A stretch of DNA of 41,633 nt from Monosporascus cannonballus (GCA_004154925.1 QJNS01000411.1:1-41633); one strand, 5' to 3'. Counted from the stretch's first letter, positions 22,000 through 34,100 are shown. The notes: generated by a model not told the origin, from the letters alone. Numbers and translations: made by a program.

Positions 22000-24900
22000 C
22001 GTATTAATATACCATAATAATAAACTGCGGAGCTTTAAGCGGAAATTATATTGCACCAAATATAATTAATAAACTTAAATTACCATAAAATTTTAAATTA
22101 AAACTTTATATATTAACGAATACCGAAAATTAAGAATTTGCTTACGATAACGGAAGAATTATACGCGACAGTAATTACTTCGAAATTTGTTTTTAAAAAT
22201 AATATCAAATAATTAATTTCGACATTATTTTATTCGGGAATTACGATATAATTTTAAAATTACCATAAATACGTTAATACGGAATTTTAATTAACGAAAG
22301 AATTAGCCAAATAACGTTCATTTTACTTTTTATTAACAAAAAGAAAATTAAGATCTTAATATTCGATCGATAATAATAACAAATATAAACATAAAAACAT
22401 AATAAATACATTATTACTTAAAAAAGCAAAATATAAAAAACAGGTATTAAAAAATACAATATATTATTATTCTTATTAAAACAAAATTAAAATATTTAAA
22501 TAACGATATGGAATAATAAAATTAATCACCCAAGAAATTAGACAATATAATTAATATATTATTATAATATTATAAATACGAACAGCTTTTTAAAAAAAAA
22601 GCTCGATACGAAACTACCAGAACATAACAAATAAAATTACAATATAATTTTTAAAAAAGGATTTTCGATAAGGTTTTACCGTATTTATAACCTTAATAAA
22701 AACGAATTACGTACTTTCAAAAAATACCTAAAAATCAATTATAAAAAGGATAAATTTTATTTTTAAAATGATGAAAAAAATACCTTATATTTTTCGTACC
22801 TTAAAAAAAATAAAATTACGATTTGTAATTAATTGCTGATAATTAAATAACATTATTATTAAAAATAAAATATTATTACACCTAATTACGGAAATAAAAA
22901 ACCGATTTTACGGAACCAAATAGTTTATAATATTCGATCTTAAAGATAAATATAATCTTATTAGGATTAAAAAATACGCATAAAAATAACCTTTAAAACA
23001 AAATACAAATTGTTTAAATATTTAGTTATATTAATTAAACCTATAAACGTACCAACGACCTTTTAAGAAATAATTAATTGCGTATTATAAAAATATTTCA
23101 ATATTTTTGTCGTTTGTTATTTTAACGACATTTTCATTTTTCGAAAGCAAAAATAACATACTCAAAATATTTTATAAATTTCTTTAAGCTTTATAAAATA
23201 TAATGTTACTTATTAACGCAAAGAAAATCAATTTTATATATAAAAAATAAAATATCTAAAATATATTATGACCTTAGGATATATCAGGATAAACTCTAAA
23301 AAGGTCGCTGCAATTATAAAATAACAAACGCCAATAATAGTTAAGAAAATACAGATATTCTGTAAATTCGCCAACTATTATAAGAAATTTATTCGAAACT
23401 TTAACAAAATAACTATACCCCTAATAAATTTTACGAAAAGAAAAAAATCAAATAAACGCCAAATACGGAAAAAGCATTTCAAGATATCAAAGATACAATT
23501 ATTAACGAATTAATATTAATTATGTACAATTTAAACCGCCCCATTAAACTAAAAACCGATATTTCGAATTACGCGTTAAACGTAATAATCAAATAATAAG
23601 ATAATTAAGGCAAATTGAACCTTATTATATTCTTTTCGTATAAGTTAAAAGGAACCGAACTTAATTATAACATCTTAGATAAGGAATTTATAGCTATTAT
23701 TATGGCATTGCGGGAATTTAAGTACTTCTTCAAAAAAGCTTGTACCAGGTTAAGGTCTATACGGATTATCAAAATCTTACCCGGTTTACCACGACCAAAA
23801 ACCTTACAGAACGATAATTAAAATACGCAGAAAAATTGGCGAATTTCGATTTCGTTATTATCCATACGAAAAAATCAAAAAACGGCAAAGTAAACATTTT
23901 AAGCAGACGACTAAATTTCGAAAAGAATTAGTCAAAATTAACCATATAATTTTAATACCATGATAGAAAAATATTTACGTTTATGACAAATTATAACATT
24001 TCGGGTAATATCTTTCGACATATATCAAAAGATTTAACTATATAATAATAATTTCCCAAAAAACCAAAAAACGGACAAAATATAAATTCTAAAGGAATAT
24101 CAGAAAGATCTAGTACGAAAAATATACGAACATCAGTTATACGGATATTTAAAAATCCATAAAACCTTAAAACGACTTTAACGTATATATTTTTTTTCTT
24201 AAAATAAAATTAACGGTACAAAAGAATCTACGGCAATACGATATTTACGCCAAAGCAAAGATTCGACGATATAAACCATACGGAGAATTACAATTATTAT
24301 TAATCGCAAAAAGACTCTGGTATTTAGTTATATTGAATTTTATTATTAAATTTCTTATGTTAAAGGACCTAGCTATAAAAGTACATTACGACGGCATTTT
24401 CGTAATCGTCGATCGATTTACGAAGTTTTCCTATTTTCTACCATATTATAAGAACATAAACGCTAAACAACTGGCATACATTTTCTTTAAACATATTTTC
24501 AATATATACGGAGTACTAATAAAAGTTATTTCAAATAAAAGATCAATATTTGCATTTAAGTTTTAATAAGGCCTAATAGCACAAATCAGCCTAAATCACA
24601 AATTATCCAGCGCATTCAAACCATAAACAAATAAACAGACGGAACGAACGAACCAAATTTTAAAAGCTTATTTATAATATTACATTAATTACGAACAAAA
24701 TAATTAAGTTAAAAAATTATTAATTGCATAATTAACCTATAATACCAGTTATTACGAAAATATCAAAATGATACTAACAAATGCAAATTTTGATTTTATT
24801 TTTAAAATTTACAAACAAATACGTAACGATAATCCAATTAATATTAAAATACTCCTTACGTAAAAACAACTATAATAATTACACCAAAAAATAAAAACAA

Positions 24901-25370
24901 AATTGGAATTCGTACGGAATCAAATAAACAAATATTACAACCAGAAGAAATTAAAAAAATTAACTTTCGAAAAAAGGAAAATAATTTTCCTCGTTACCAA
25001 AAACATTTAAATAAAGCGACCTCTCAAAAACCTTAATTTTAAATATATCGGTCCATATAAAATCGCGAAAAAATCTTAAAAAATAATTATTAATTACACC
25101 TTTTACTAAAAATTAAATTCCATTCAATTTTTTATATTCCTTTATTCGAATTAACAACAGATATAATTAAGGTAATACGGCATAAAACAATATAAAAATA
25201 AAAAACAAATAAATATATAAAATAGAAAGAATACTTAATATACGAAACCAAAACGGACTTACCCAATACCTAATTAAATAAAAAAAACGCCCAAATTCTG
25301 AAAACACCTGGGAAGCCGCTAAAAACCTTATTAACGCTCAGCACCTATTAAAAAGCTTTTACTAACAATA
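22000..25370 (+). pseudogene. N4 pol remnant (PR, RT, RNase H, integrase, chromodomain)
   Basis: Protease at about 22000-22330 contains NCGALSGNYIAP and EFAYDNGRIIRD. RT at about 22620-23400 has YLDD changed to YFND (23118-23129). RNase H includes FFSYKLKGTELNYNILDKEF (from about 23625). Integrase spans about 23930-25180. The first catalytic Asp position is AAT (24336-24338) and the second is AAT (24534-24536), both Asp to Asn, while Glu survives (24642-24644). Exactly 35 codons lie between the last two, as in DD35E. The chromodomain (about 25208-25370) reads ERILNIRNQNGLTQYLIK, then NSENTWEAAKNLINA. It is inactive. Confidence 0.92.
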
Positions 25371-25385
25371 ACGGGCGCGTCCTAA

Positions 25386-25948
25386 TTAACAACCAACTAA
25401 TCGATAACCGGGATATCGGGCCAATCGGCCGCGATATATATTAACGTAATAACCGTAATGGCGGCCTCTAACTATTTTTATTCCCGACACTTTTGTTCCT
25501 TTAGTTCGTCTAACGATTAGAGCTTACGTTATATTATAATAACACCTTTCGAACGAATTAACGCCTTTTCTTTCCGTAAACGAATAAAACGAAAAAAAGT
25601 TTTATTTATCTTTTCTTAATATTTATATTAAGCCTTAAGGCAAAATCGTTAAAACTTTAATAATTGCTTTTCGGTAAACGTTTTTTCGTATTCCAGGTAT
25701 TAATATTTACGACAAATATTTCATAAGGAAAAAATAAGTATACCGGTATTATTACAAAATTAACCTTCATTAATATATTTCTTATATCTTAAAACGTTTT
25801 CCATTATTTTACACTTTATATTTTTCAAAAAACAATAAAAGCAAAACATAATTTCGGAACCAAATTCGTTAAAGGCTTTTACGAGGTTAATACAACGAAC
25901 AGTAAAAAAACAGAGAACGCAACGAATTTTAAAAATACGAAACGACAT
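25386..25948 (-). pseudogene. N4 antisense zinc-cluster gene remnant
   Basis: Antisense to pol, starting at ATG 25946-25948 (TTATGTC context) with MSFRIFKIR. The first 62 codons are open. Cysteines at residues 36, 39, 46 and 65 are intact, and Tyr stands at 55 and 58 (TAT, one G-to-A step from TGT). The pattern is C-x2-C-x6-C-x8-[C]-x2-[C]-x6-C, the spacing of a fungal Zn2Cys6 binuclear cluster (25754-25843). A Gln/Lys/Leu-rich, probably coiled-coil segment follows. A +1 indel near 25585 shifts the frame. It then resumes as SFERCYYNIT and ends RLARYPGYRLVGC at the stop 25386-25388. Function is inferred, not known. Confidence 0.75.
25754..25843 (-). other. Zn2Cys6-like cluster coding segment in N4
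   Basis: Encodes residues 36 to 65 of the antisense protein. Four of six cluster cysteines are still encoded, and the other two are TAT tyrosine codons one RIP transition from TGT. In GAL4-type proteins such six-cysteine clusters bind two zinc ions and contact DNA. Here that role is an inference from spacing. Confidence 0.6.
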
Positions 25949-26020
25949 AATTAAAAGCAAAAAAAGGGATACTTACCAAACGAAAAGAAAAGAAAAAAAG
26001 AAATCTTAAGGGCAAAATTT

Positions 26021-26035
26021 GGGGAAAAAGGGAGA
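26021..26035 (+). other. N4 polypurine tract
   Basis: GGGGAAAAAGGGAGA lies directly upstream of the 3' LTR and after TTAAGGGCAAAATTT. It is the least damaged copy of the plus-strand primer region. Confidence 0.7.
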
Positions 26036-26038
26036 TCG

Positions 26039-26232
26039 TATTATAACCCGATAAGTTCCGGTCTTAAAAAACGATCAAGCAGGAAGCACACGGGCCACCT
26101 CCCGGGTCACGTAACGGTAATCACCACCAAGCCAGTAATCATTAATAATTAAGGGTAATCTCAAATAATCGTAATCACTACCAACGGCGTAATTACGAAT
26201 AATTAAGCCAAAAAAAGGATATATACGCTTAT
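26039..26232 (+). repeat. N4 3' LTR, 5' portion (interrupted by N5)
   Basis: From TATTATAACCCGATAAG to the TATA-like region ATATATACGCTTAT. N5 is inserted just after this promoter region. The LTR resumes at 39627. Joined, it is 371 bp. The first 194 bp stay unusually GC-rich (CACACGGGCCACCTCCCGGG). Confidence 0.95.
26228..26232. repeat. N5 target-site duplication, left copy (CTTAT)
   Basis: CTTAT before N5. The right copy at 39622-39626 is TTTAT, differing by one C-to-T change, as RIP after insertion would produce. Confidence 0.9.
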
Positions 26233-26613
26233 TGTGACGGCTAGGCGGTTTAACCAACTATTAAACCTTAAGTCGACGGGTTTATATTGGCAGGAGTATC
26301 GTGGGAATTTAAGTAATGGATATAGTAACATATTACGTTTCGTAATACCGGACATACCTTATTACAAATGATTAATATTGATAAATGTTATAAGCTGAAA
26401 TTATTTTAAATTATGGAAATAAACTTAATTATATATTAGTTTTTTATTTATTTTATCGAGCCTTGTTTTACAGGTTTTACGACCGATTCCGTCGAACTTG
26501 GCTTTATAGGCTTTACGATTAATCCTATCAAATTATTATATAATTTAACTTATTAGGTTTATTACGTTTTTGACGCGATAATTTCCGAGGTCGTAATTTG
26601 TTAAGTTGTAATA
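26233..26613 (-). repeat. N5 3' LTR (U3 type C)
   Basis: 381 bp. It opens in the window with TGTGACGGCTAGGCGG, the least mutated LTR end here, which shows that the family terminus was GTCACA. It ends TTGTAATA, the reverse complement of the LTR start. Confidence 0.95.
26455..26526 (-). repeat. 36-bp tandem repeat in N5 3' LTR U3
   Basis: Two adjacent 36-bp units (26455-26490 and 26491-26526), each beginning with (A/G)TCGA(G/A)CYTG and containing TTTTACGACC or CTTTACGATT. The same pair occurs in the other type-C LTRs. The units lie upstream of the TATA region and could be promoter elements. Confidence 0.8.
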
Positions 26614-26703
26614 CGATTTTTTTTTAGAATTTTCGTCCCGAAAATATTTTTGTTTTTGTAAATCTCCCTTTTTATTATATTAGGTGGTATTAAAAACCTA
26701 ATT

Positions 26704-27049
26704 AACAAAAAAACCAAAAAACGATATAATTTGCTTAAATTTATTATTTTTCGTATTATGGATATATTAATATATTTGTATTATGTTCGTCGTAATTTAT
26801 CGTTTAATTGCGTTTTTTTATCGGATTCTTTACGTTATAAGGAATTTGTAATACGGAATTAGAACCTTTACGATATTAACGGTTTTTCCATTTTTTAATT
26901 TGAAAAATTCGTTTTTAATTATTTTAAGGTTAAAACGGAATTTGAAAAAGTTAAAAAAAAATAAAATAAATGTAAGTTAAGGTTCGCCGGCTTCGGAAAT
27001 AAAAAAGTTACGGGCCGATTATATAACGCGTATATTATTCCGTAATTTT
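26704..27049 (+). pseudogene. N5 antisense gene remnant (type-C version)
   Basis: Antisense to N5 pol. The frame reads RYNLLKFIIFRIMDILIYL, then SFNCVFLSDSLRYKEFVIRN, then NLYDINGFSIF, with only TAA and TAG interruptions, and runs on through VTGRLYNAYIIP. The block LRYKEFVIRN-x-NLYD corresponds to LRYKEYINRNRFYN in N3, so it is the same gene in a diverged form. The cysteine pattern can be fitted only with altered spacing (about x2-x8-x8-x2-x7), so the zinc cluster is less certain here. The start codon is not clear. Confidence 0.5.
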
Positions 27050-27214
27050 TAATTTCTAAAGGAATTGGATAAATTAGAAAACAAAAAACGGGCTAAAGCC
27101 ATAAAAGTTATATTAATACCGTCCGTTATTTTCTTTAATTAGTTTATTATTAAAATCATAAATTAATCGGTTATTAACTAAAGAACTTTCGATTTTATTG
27201 TTTTTAACGTTATT

Positions 27215-28835
27215 AGTAAAAGCTTTTTAATAGGTATTAGGTATTAATAAATTTGTGGCGGGTTTTTAGATATTTTCGGAATCCGCATATTTTTTTTATT
27301 TAATTAAATATTAAGTAAATTTATTTTATTTCCGTATATCGAGGAATTTTTTATTTTATATACTTATTTATTTTTTACTTTTATATTATTTTATGCCGTA
27401 TATATTTTAATTATAGCCGTTATTAATTTAAATAAAAAAAACATAAAAAATTGGATAAAATTTAATTTTTGGTAAAAATTTAATTAATAGTTATTTTCTA
27501 AGATACTTTTGACGATTTTATATAAACCGATATATTTAAAATCGTATTTTTAATTTAAGTGTTTTATTTTAATATTTTTAATAATTAAATAAACCATTTT
27601 TCCCTTTTCGGATATTATTTTTTTTTAATTTGTTTTAATCAAAATATTTATTTATTTAATTTCGTACAAATTTTAATTTTGTTTTTATTTTTTAATATAA
27701 TTATCGTAATTGTTTTAATATAAGGATTATTTCGATATTAATTAGATTATTGTTATGTATTTTTTTATAAACTTTTAGAATAAAACCAGAATTTACGTTC
27801 GCAAAGATTATTTTGATATTTTCGTAATAATTAATGTTATAACTTATTTAGACGACAAATAGCTTTTTAACTTAATTATTTTATTCGTAATTAATATAAT
27901 ATCGTAAATAAATTTCCAAAATTTAATTTATTCGTTTTATTTATTCGTCCGTTTAAAATTAAAACGTATTAAATAATTTATAATTTAAGCCGATTTATAT
28001 TATTAAATTTTATTAAAAATTAAATATAAATATTAATTTTGTATTTAAAATAATTTTTATTAATAATTCGTATATATTAAACATATATTTAAAAAAATAT
28101 ATATTATTTATTTGGTATTAATATTCTTATAATATAGTAAAAAGTAAAAACATTTCGTGAACCGGTCGACGATTACGAAAATATTATCGTAATATATTTT
28201 TATAACTAGATGTTTTAACATAGGAAGTTTAGTAATAAAGTTAAATATATCTAAATATTATAATTGCTTTATAATTAGTAATAACTGTAATTTTTTATAT
28301 GGCTTATGTCGTTAAATTTTTATTCTATCGTAAATATCGTATTGCCACATAATATTCTATATTATTAATTTTATTTTAAGAAAAGAATATATGCGTTAAA
28401 GTCGCTTTAATGTTTTGTAAATCTTTGGAAATCCATATAACAAATATTCGTATATTTTTCGAATTAAGTTTTTTAGATATTTTTTTAAAACTTATATTTT
28501 GTTTATTTTTTGGTTTTCTGGAAACCCGTTATTATGCTATTAAATATTTTATTACATATTATAAGGTACTGCCCGAATTGTCGTAATTTGTTATAAGCAT
28601 AAATGTTTTTTTATGCTAGTATTAAAAATTATATGGTTAATTTCAATTAATCTTTTTTCGAAGTTTGGTTATTTGCTTAAAGTATTTGCTTTGCCGTTTT
28701 CTAATTTTTTTACGGATAATAACGCAGTTGAAGTTCGCCAATTTTTCCCCACATCTTAATTGTCGTTTTGTAAACTTCTTGATTATGGTAAATCGGGTAA
28801 GATTGTAATGATTTGTATAAATTTTAACCTGGTAC
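27215..28835 (-). pseudogene. N5 pol remnant, 3' part (RNase H end, integrase, chromodomain)
   Basis: Read on the minus strand. The RNase H tail near 28700-28835 contains YQVKIYTNHYNLTRF-like residues. Integrase lies at about 27400-28700, and the chromodomain at about 27215-27385 has the family's YPDSENT-like stretch, heavily mutated. N6 is inserted directly at the RNase H end of this piece; the rest of pol continues at 35538. Confidence 0.8.
28831..28835. repeat. N6 target-site duplication, left copy (GGTAC)
   Basis: GGTAC before N6. The right copy at 35533-35537 is GATAC, one G-to-A change. Joining the flanks restores N5's RNase H (reverse strand KYFLKGSLYQVK-like). Confidence 0.9.
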
Positions 28836-29216
28836 TGTTTTAACTTAACAGGTCGCGGCCTCGGAAATGGTCGCCCTAAAAGCGTAATAAGCCCAGTAAA
28901 TCAAGTTACGTAATAACTTAAGAGGATCGATCGTAAAGTTTATAAAGCCAGGCTCGACGGAATTAATCGTGGAATTTATAAAATAAGGTTTAACAAAATA
29001 AATAAAAAATTAATATATAATTATATTTATTTTTATAATATAAAAGAACTTTAATTTATAATACTTATTAATATTAATTATTTATAATAATGTATTTCCG
29101 GTATTATAAAACGTAATATGTTATTATATTTATTATTTAAATTTTTACGATATTCTTATTAATAAAAATCCGTTAATTTAAGGCTTAATAATTAATTTAA
29201 CCGTTTAATTATTATA
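28836..29216 (+). repeat. N6 5' LTR (U3 type C)
   Basis: 381 bp, starting TGTTTTAACTTAACAGGTCG with an intact TG and ending ATTATTATA. It is GC-rich at the start (GGTCGCGGCCTCGG) and very AT-rich from about 28990 on. A TATA-like TTAATATATAATTA lies near 29010. Confidence 0.96.
28923..28994 (+). repeat. 36-bp tandem repeat in N6 5' LTR U3
   Basis: Units 28923-28958 (AGGATCGATCGTAAAG...) and 28959-28994. The second is more eroded by RIP. Equivalent to 39463-39534 in N5, read in reverse. Confidence 0.75.
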
Positions 29217-29227
29217 TATTATAAATT
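29217..29227 (+). other. N6 self-primer-binding site candidate
   Basis: TATTATAAATT directly follows the 5' LTR. Its reverse complement AATTTATAATA occurs perfectly (11 of 11) at 29053-29063 in the same LTR, about 40 bases after the TATA-like box, where the transcript should begin. This is the arrangement of Tf1/sushi elements, whose mRNA 5' end primes reverse transcription. Confidence 0.55.
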
Positions 29228-29299
29228 TTTATTTAATAATACCGTTAAACGTTAAATAATATTTAATATTATTAAAATATTAATTAATATTTAAAAACC

Positions 29300-31120
29300 C
29301 TTATTTAATAGTTTTAGGCTTAAATTCGGAAATTAACGAAAACGATTTAATAAATTAGGGTTATGTTATTTGCCTAACTTCTTTTCGTTCTTATAAAACC
29401 GAAAAGATTAAAATTCTACGATAAAAAAAGACCTTTGAATTTTTTGGATTTAAGTACGAATTTATTTTTATTTTTTAATCTTTAAGAATTTAGCGGATAT
29501 AGTTTTAATAATAGAAATATATTTAATAAAAAATGCAGTTAATTAATTTAAATTTATTATAAGAAATTTCTTAAAAATAGAAAGAATAAATAAAAGAGAA
29601 TTTAGGAATAAGGTTTTTTTAATTTATATTAATTTCGAAAATAAAATACGTAATAATTTCGGTAATCCGGATAAAAAACGATTATTAGCTTAATAGTTTT
29701 TATAATTCTAATAAAAAGAATTTGCATTTAAATATAACGTAACCTTTAAAGGTTTTGTAATTAAAGCAAAATAGGAAAATAACGAAATTACCGTTTTTAA
29801 CGATATATTTTATAAAGAGCTTAAGGATAATTTAAAAATTAAAATTATTCGAATTAAATGATTAATTACTTTAAATTAATATATTATAAAAATAATTAAA
29901 CTTAATAATGTATAATATGAAAAATAATAAAAGAAATACTATGTTTTATATTTAAAATATAATAAATATAATTCAGGTAAAAAAACGTATTTTTTATTTT
30001 TTACGGAACGGCGTTAGAATTTATGGAATTTGGTATTACCTATAAATAAAATTAAAGTTAAATTAAATATTTTAATTGCAGCAAAATAAAACATAAGGTT
30101 TATAAATGTAAAATATTTAAAAAGTTATAATAAAATAATTAAACCCTTATATCGAAAAAATAATTTAAAAATAATTAAAGAATTAAGAACAAAATTATTA
30201 ATATAATTTAAATTAAATACATATTAAGCTTATAATTAAAGGTTTAATCGGAATTATTATGATAAAAGATTTAACGAAAAATACGAAAAGCCAAAAAGTT
30301 AATTTGATAAATATCGCGAATATAATAAAAGTCGTTATAAACCTGATTTTGCGAATACCGGGATTAAATAAAAATTTTTTATCCCGGAATATCTGATCGA
30401 TACGGTAAATGTACGCCATATATTTTCGACGACGAAAATATCCCGATTACGAAAAATAAAAATAATATATTTACGTAGGAATTATCCGAATATATTATAA
30501 GAGATTTAACGTTTTAAACCGTACCGGGCATAATAAAAATAATAAATAATAGTATTAATAATTTTGAACTATAACATTAAAAAATATTTAGTAATTGGGC
30601 GAAATAAAGAGCTGGTTTAAGAAAAAAGCAATATCCGTAAAAAAACATTTTTTATTATTATAAATGGCGTAATTATTAAACGGAAAAGGAGTTAATCCAG
30701 CGTACGGTAAAAAAATACTGTTAAAAAATTATTATGGATTTCAATTTTTAATTAATGTTTATTACGGATCCTTAAGAAAAAAAAAGTTATTAAGGAAAAA
30801 ATACGTTAATTTATAGGAAATTTCTGAACCGATAACCAAAATAACGCAAAATAGGATATAATTATAAATATAAAAAAAATAATTTATGCGATAAAAAGAA
30901 AATTATAAAAAAACCAGGAATAATTAAAACGGTTTAAGGAAATAATATGCCGATAATAATAATAAATATAATAACTTAACGCGTTATATATAAAAAATAT
31001 AAATAAAGCTTAATAAATTGGAATAAAAATTAAAAAAAGGTTATTTATAAAAAACCCATAACATAATAAAACTTAAAAAAGTTGAAGGAAATTCTCGAAA
31101 AAGGCTTTAAACGTAACGAT
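29300..31120 (+). pseudogene. N6 gag remnant
   Basis: Type-1 gag, degraded. The stretch near 30100 (KVYKCKIFKKL) retains the first cysteine of the presumed nucleocapsid knuckle that N4 has lost. The region near 29840-29900 aligns with N4's capsid motif. Many TAA stops are present. A long minus-strand frame at 30213-30419 is a by-product of AT-richness here, not a separate gene. Confidence 0.65.
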
Positions 31121-31149
31121 AGGAAATGTTAATAACCTTATTACTTTAA

Positions 31150-34100
31150 AAATACAAATCGGAACATATTAATATATTGCAATAATAAATTACGAAGCTT
31201 TAAGCGGAAATTATATTATACCAAATATGGTTAATAAGCTTAAATTATTATAGAAATATAAGTTAAAATCTTATAAAACGATAAATACCGAAAGTTAGGA
31301 ATTCGTTTACGATAACGGAAAAATTATACGCAAAATTAATTATTTCGAAATTTTTGTTAAAAAACGATATTAAATAATTGATTTTAATATCGTTTTATTC
31401 GGGAATTACGATATAATTTTAAGATTACTATAAATATATTAATACGGAATTTTAATTAATGGCGGAATTAATTAAATAAAATTTGTTTTATACTTTATTA
31501 ACAAATAAAAAAAGAAAGAATTAAAATTTTAATATTTGATCGATAATAACGATAAATATAGGAATAAAAATATAACAAATATTTTATTACCCAAAAAAAA
31601 TAAATTATAAAAAAAGGGGTATTAAAAAAATACGATGTATTATTATTAGTATTAAAACGAAATTAAAGTAATTAAATAACGATCTGGAATAATAAGAATA
31701 ACAACTTAAAAAATTAAAAAGTTTAATTAATATATTAGCATAATATCATAAATATAAATAGCTTTTTAAAAGGGAATTCGATATAAAATTATTAGAATAT
31801 AGTAAATAAAATTATAAAATAGCTTTTAAAAAAGGATTTTCGAGAAAGTTTTATTTTATTTATAATTTTAATAAAAACGAATTACGTATTTTCAAAAAAT
31901 ACCTGGAAAATCGGTTACAAAAAAAATAAATTCGACTTTCGAAATTACTAATAAGATATCCGATATTTTTTGTTTTTAAAAAAACGGAAAATTACGACTT
32001 ATAATTAATTATCGATAATTAAACAATATTATTATTAAAGATTAAATATTATTATTTTTAATTACGGAAATAAAAAACCGATTTTATAAAATTAAATGGT
32101 TTATAACATTTAATTTTAAAAATAAATATAAACTTATTAGAATTAAAAAGAAATACAAATACAAAATAATTTTCAAAACCAAATACGGATTGTTTAAATA
32201 TTTGATTATATTAATAAAACCTACGAACGTACTAGTAACTTTTGAACGGATGATAAATTATATATTACGAAAATACCTTGATATTTTCGTCATTTACTAT
32301 CTCGACGACATTTTTATTTTCTTGGAAATAGAAAAAATATATGCAAAATACGTTCATAAAATTTTTTAAATTTTAGAGAACGCAAAATTATTTGTTAACG
32401 CAAAAAAAAGTTAATTTTATATATAGAAAATAAAATATCTAGGATATATTATTATCCCAAGATATATTAGGATAAATCTTAAAAATTTATTACAGTTACA
32501 AAATAACAAACGTTAATAATAATTAAGGAAATACAAAGATTCCTTAAATTTGTTAATTATTACAAGAAATTTATTCAAAACTTTAATAAAATAATTATAC
32601 TTTGAATAAATTTCATAAAAAAAAGAATTTAAATGGACGCCAAATACGGAAAAGGCATTTTAAGATATTAAAAATACGATTACTACTAAGTTAGTATTAA
32701 TTATATTCGATTTAAACCGTTTTATTAAGCTAAAAACCGATATTTCGGATTACGCGTTAAGCGCAATAATTAAATAACGAAATAATTAAGATATATTGTA
32801 CCTTATTGCATTTTTTTCGGATAAATTAAAAGGAACCGAATTTAATTACGGTATTCTAGATAAGGAATTTATCGCTATTGTTATGGCATTTCGAAAGTCT
32901 AAGTATTTCCTAAAGAGAAGTTTGTACTAGGTTAAGGTTTATAAGGATTATTAAAATTTTACCCGATTTATTACGATTAAGGAATTTACAGGACGATAAT
33001 TAAGATATGCGGAAAAATTGGCGAATTTCGATTTCGTTATTATCTACAAAAAAGGATTAAAGAATAATAAAGTAAATGTTTTAAGTAAGCGACCAAACTT
33101 TAAAAAGAAATTAGTTAAAGTTAATTATATAATTTTTGATACCATTATAAAAGAATATTTACGTTTACGACAAATTACGATAATTCGGGTAATACCTTAT
33201 AATATATTTCAAAAGTTTTAATACCATAATAACGGTTTTCCAAAAAACCAAAAAATAAATAAGATGTAAATTTTAGAACAATATTAAAAAGATTTAGTAC
33301 GAAAAATATACGAATATTAGTTACATAAATATCCAGGAATTCATAAAACCCTAAAACAATTTTAACGTATATATTTTTTCCCAGAATAAAATTAATAATA
33401 TAGAAAATTATACGGCAATACGATATTTACGTTAAAACAAAAACTTGACGAAATAAGTTATACGGAAAGTTATAATTATTATTAATTATAGAACGATTAT
33501 GGTATTTAGTTATATTTAACTTTATTATTAAATTTCTTATATTAAAAAATCCAGTTACGGAAATATATTATAATAATATTTTCGTAATTGTTAACCGGTT
33601 TACGAAACCTTTTTATTTTTTATTATATTATAAGGATATAAATACTGAATAAATAATCTCTATTTTTTTAAATATGTTTTAATATATACGGATTATTAAT
33701 AAAAAATATTTTAAATAAAGAATTAATACGTATATTTAAATTTTAATAAGGATTAATAATATAAATTGGCTTAAATTATAAATTATTTAATATATTTAAA
33801 CTTTAATCGGATAAATAAATAAAACGAATAAATTAAATTTTGGAAACTTATTTATAATATTATATTAATTACGAATAAAATAATTGGGTTAAAAAGTTAC
33901 TTATTGTTTAAATAGCTTACAATATTAATTATTACGAAAATATTAAAATAATATTTGCGGACGTAAATTTTAGTTTTATTTTAAAAATTTATAAGAAAAT
34001 ACGTAATAATGATTTAATTAATATTAAAGTAATTTTTACGTTAAAGTAATTACGATAATTATATTAAAAAATAAAATGAAAATTAAAATTCGTACGAAAT

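Noticed and set aside
26075..26257. 60-codon minus-strand open frame
   Set aside because: Lies in N4's LTR and crosses the N5 insertion junction, so it cannot be an ancestral gene.
26455..26526. Regular 36-bp repeats suggesting a CRISPR-like array
   Set aside because: Units are directly adjacent without spacers, number only two to three, and sit in the U3 of a retrotransposon LTR.
26704..27049. Exact Zn2Cys6 cluster in the N5/N6 antisense frame
   Set aside because: Only a fit with altered spacing works and most positions are not cysteine, so the cluster is claimed only for the N1-N4 form.
30213..30419. 68-codon minus-strand open frame
   Set aside because: It is the complement of N6 gag and is not kept at the same place in N3 or N4.
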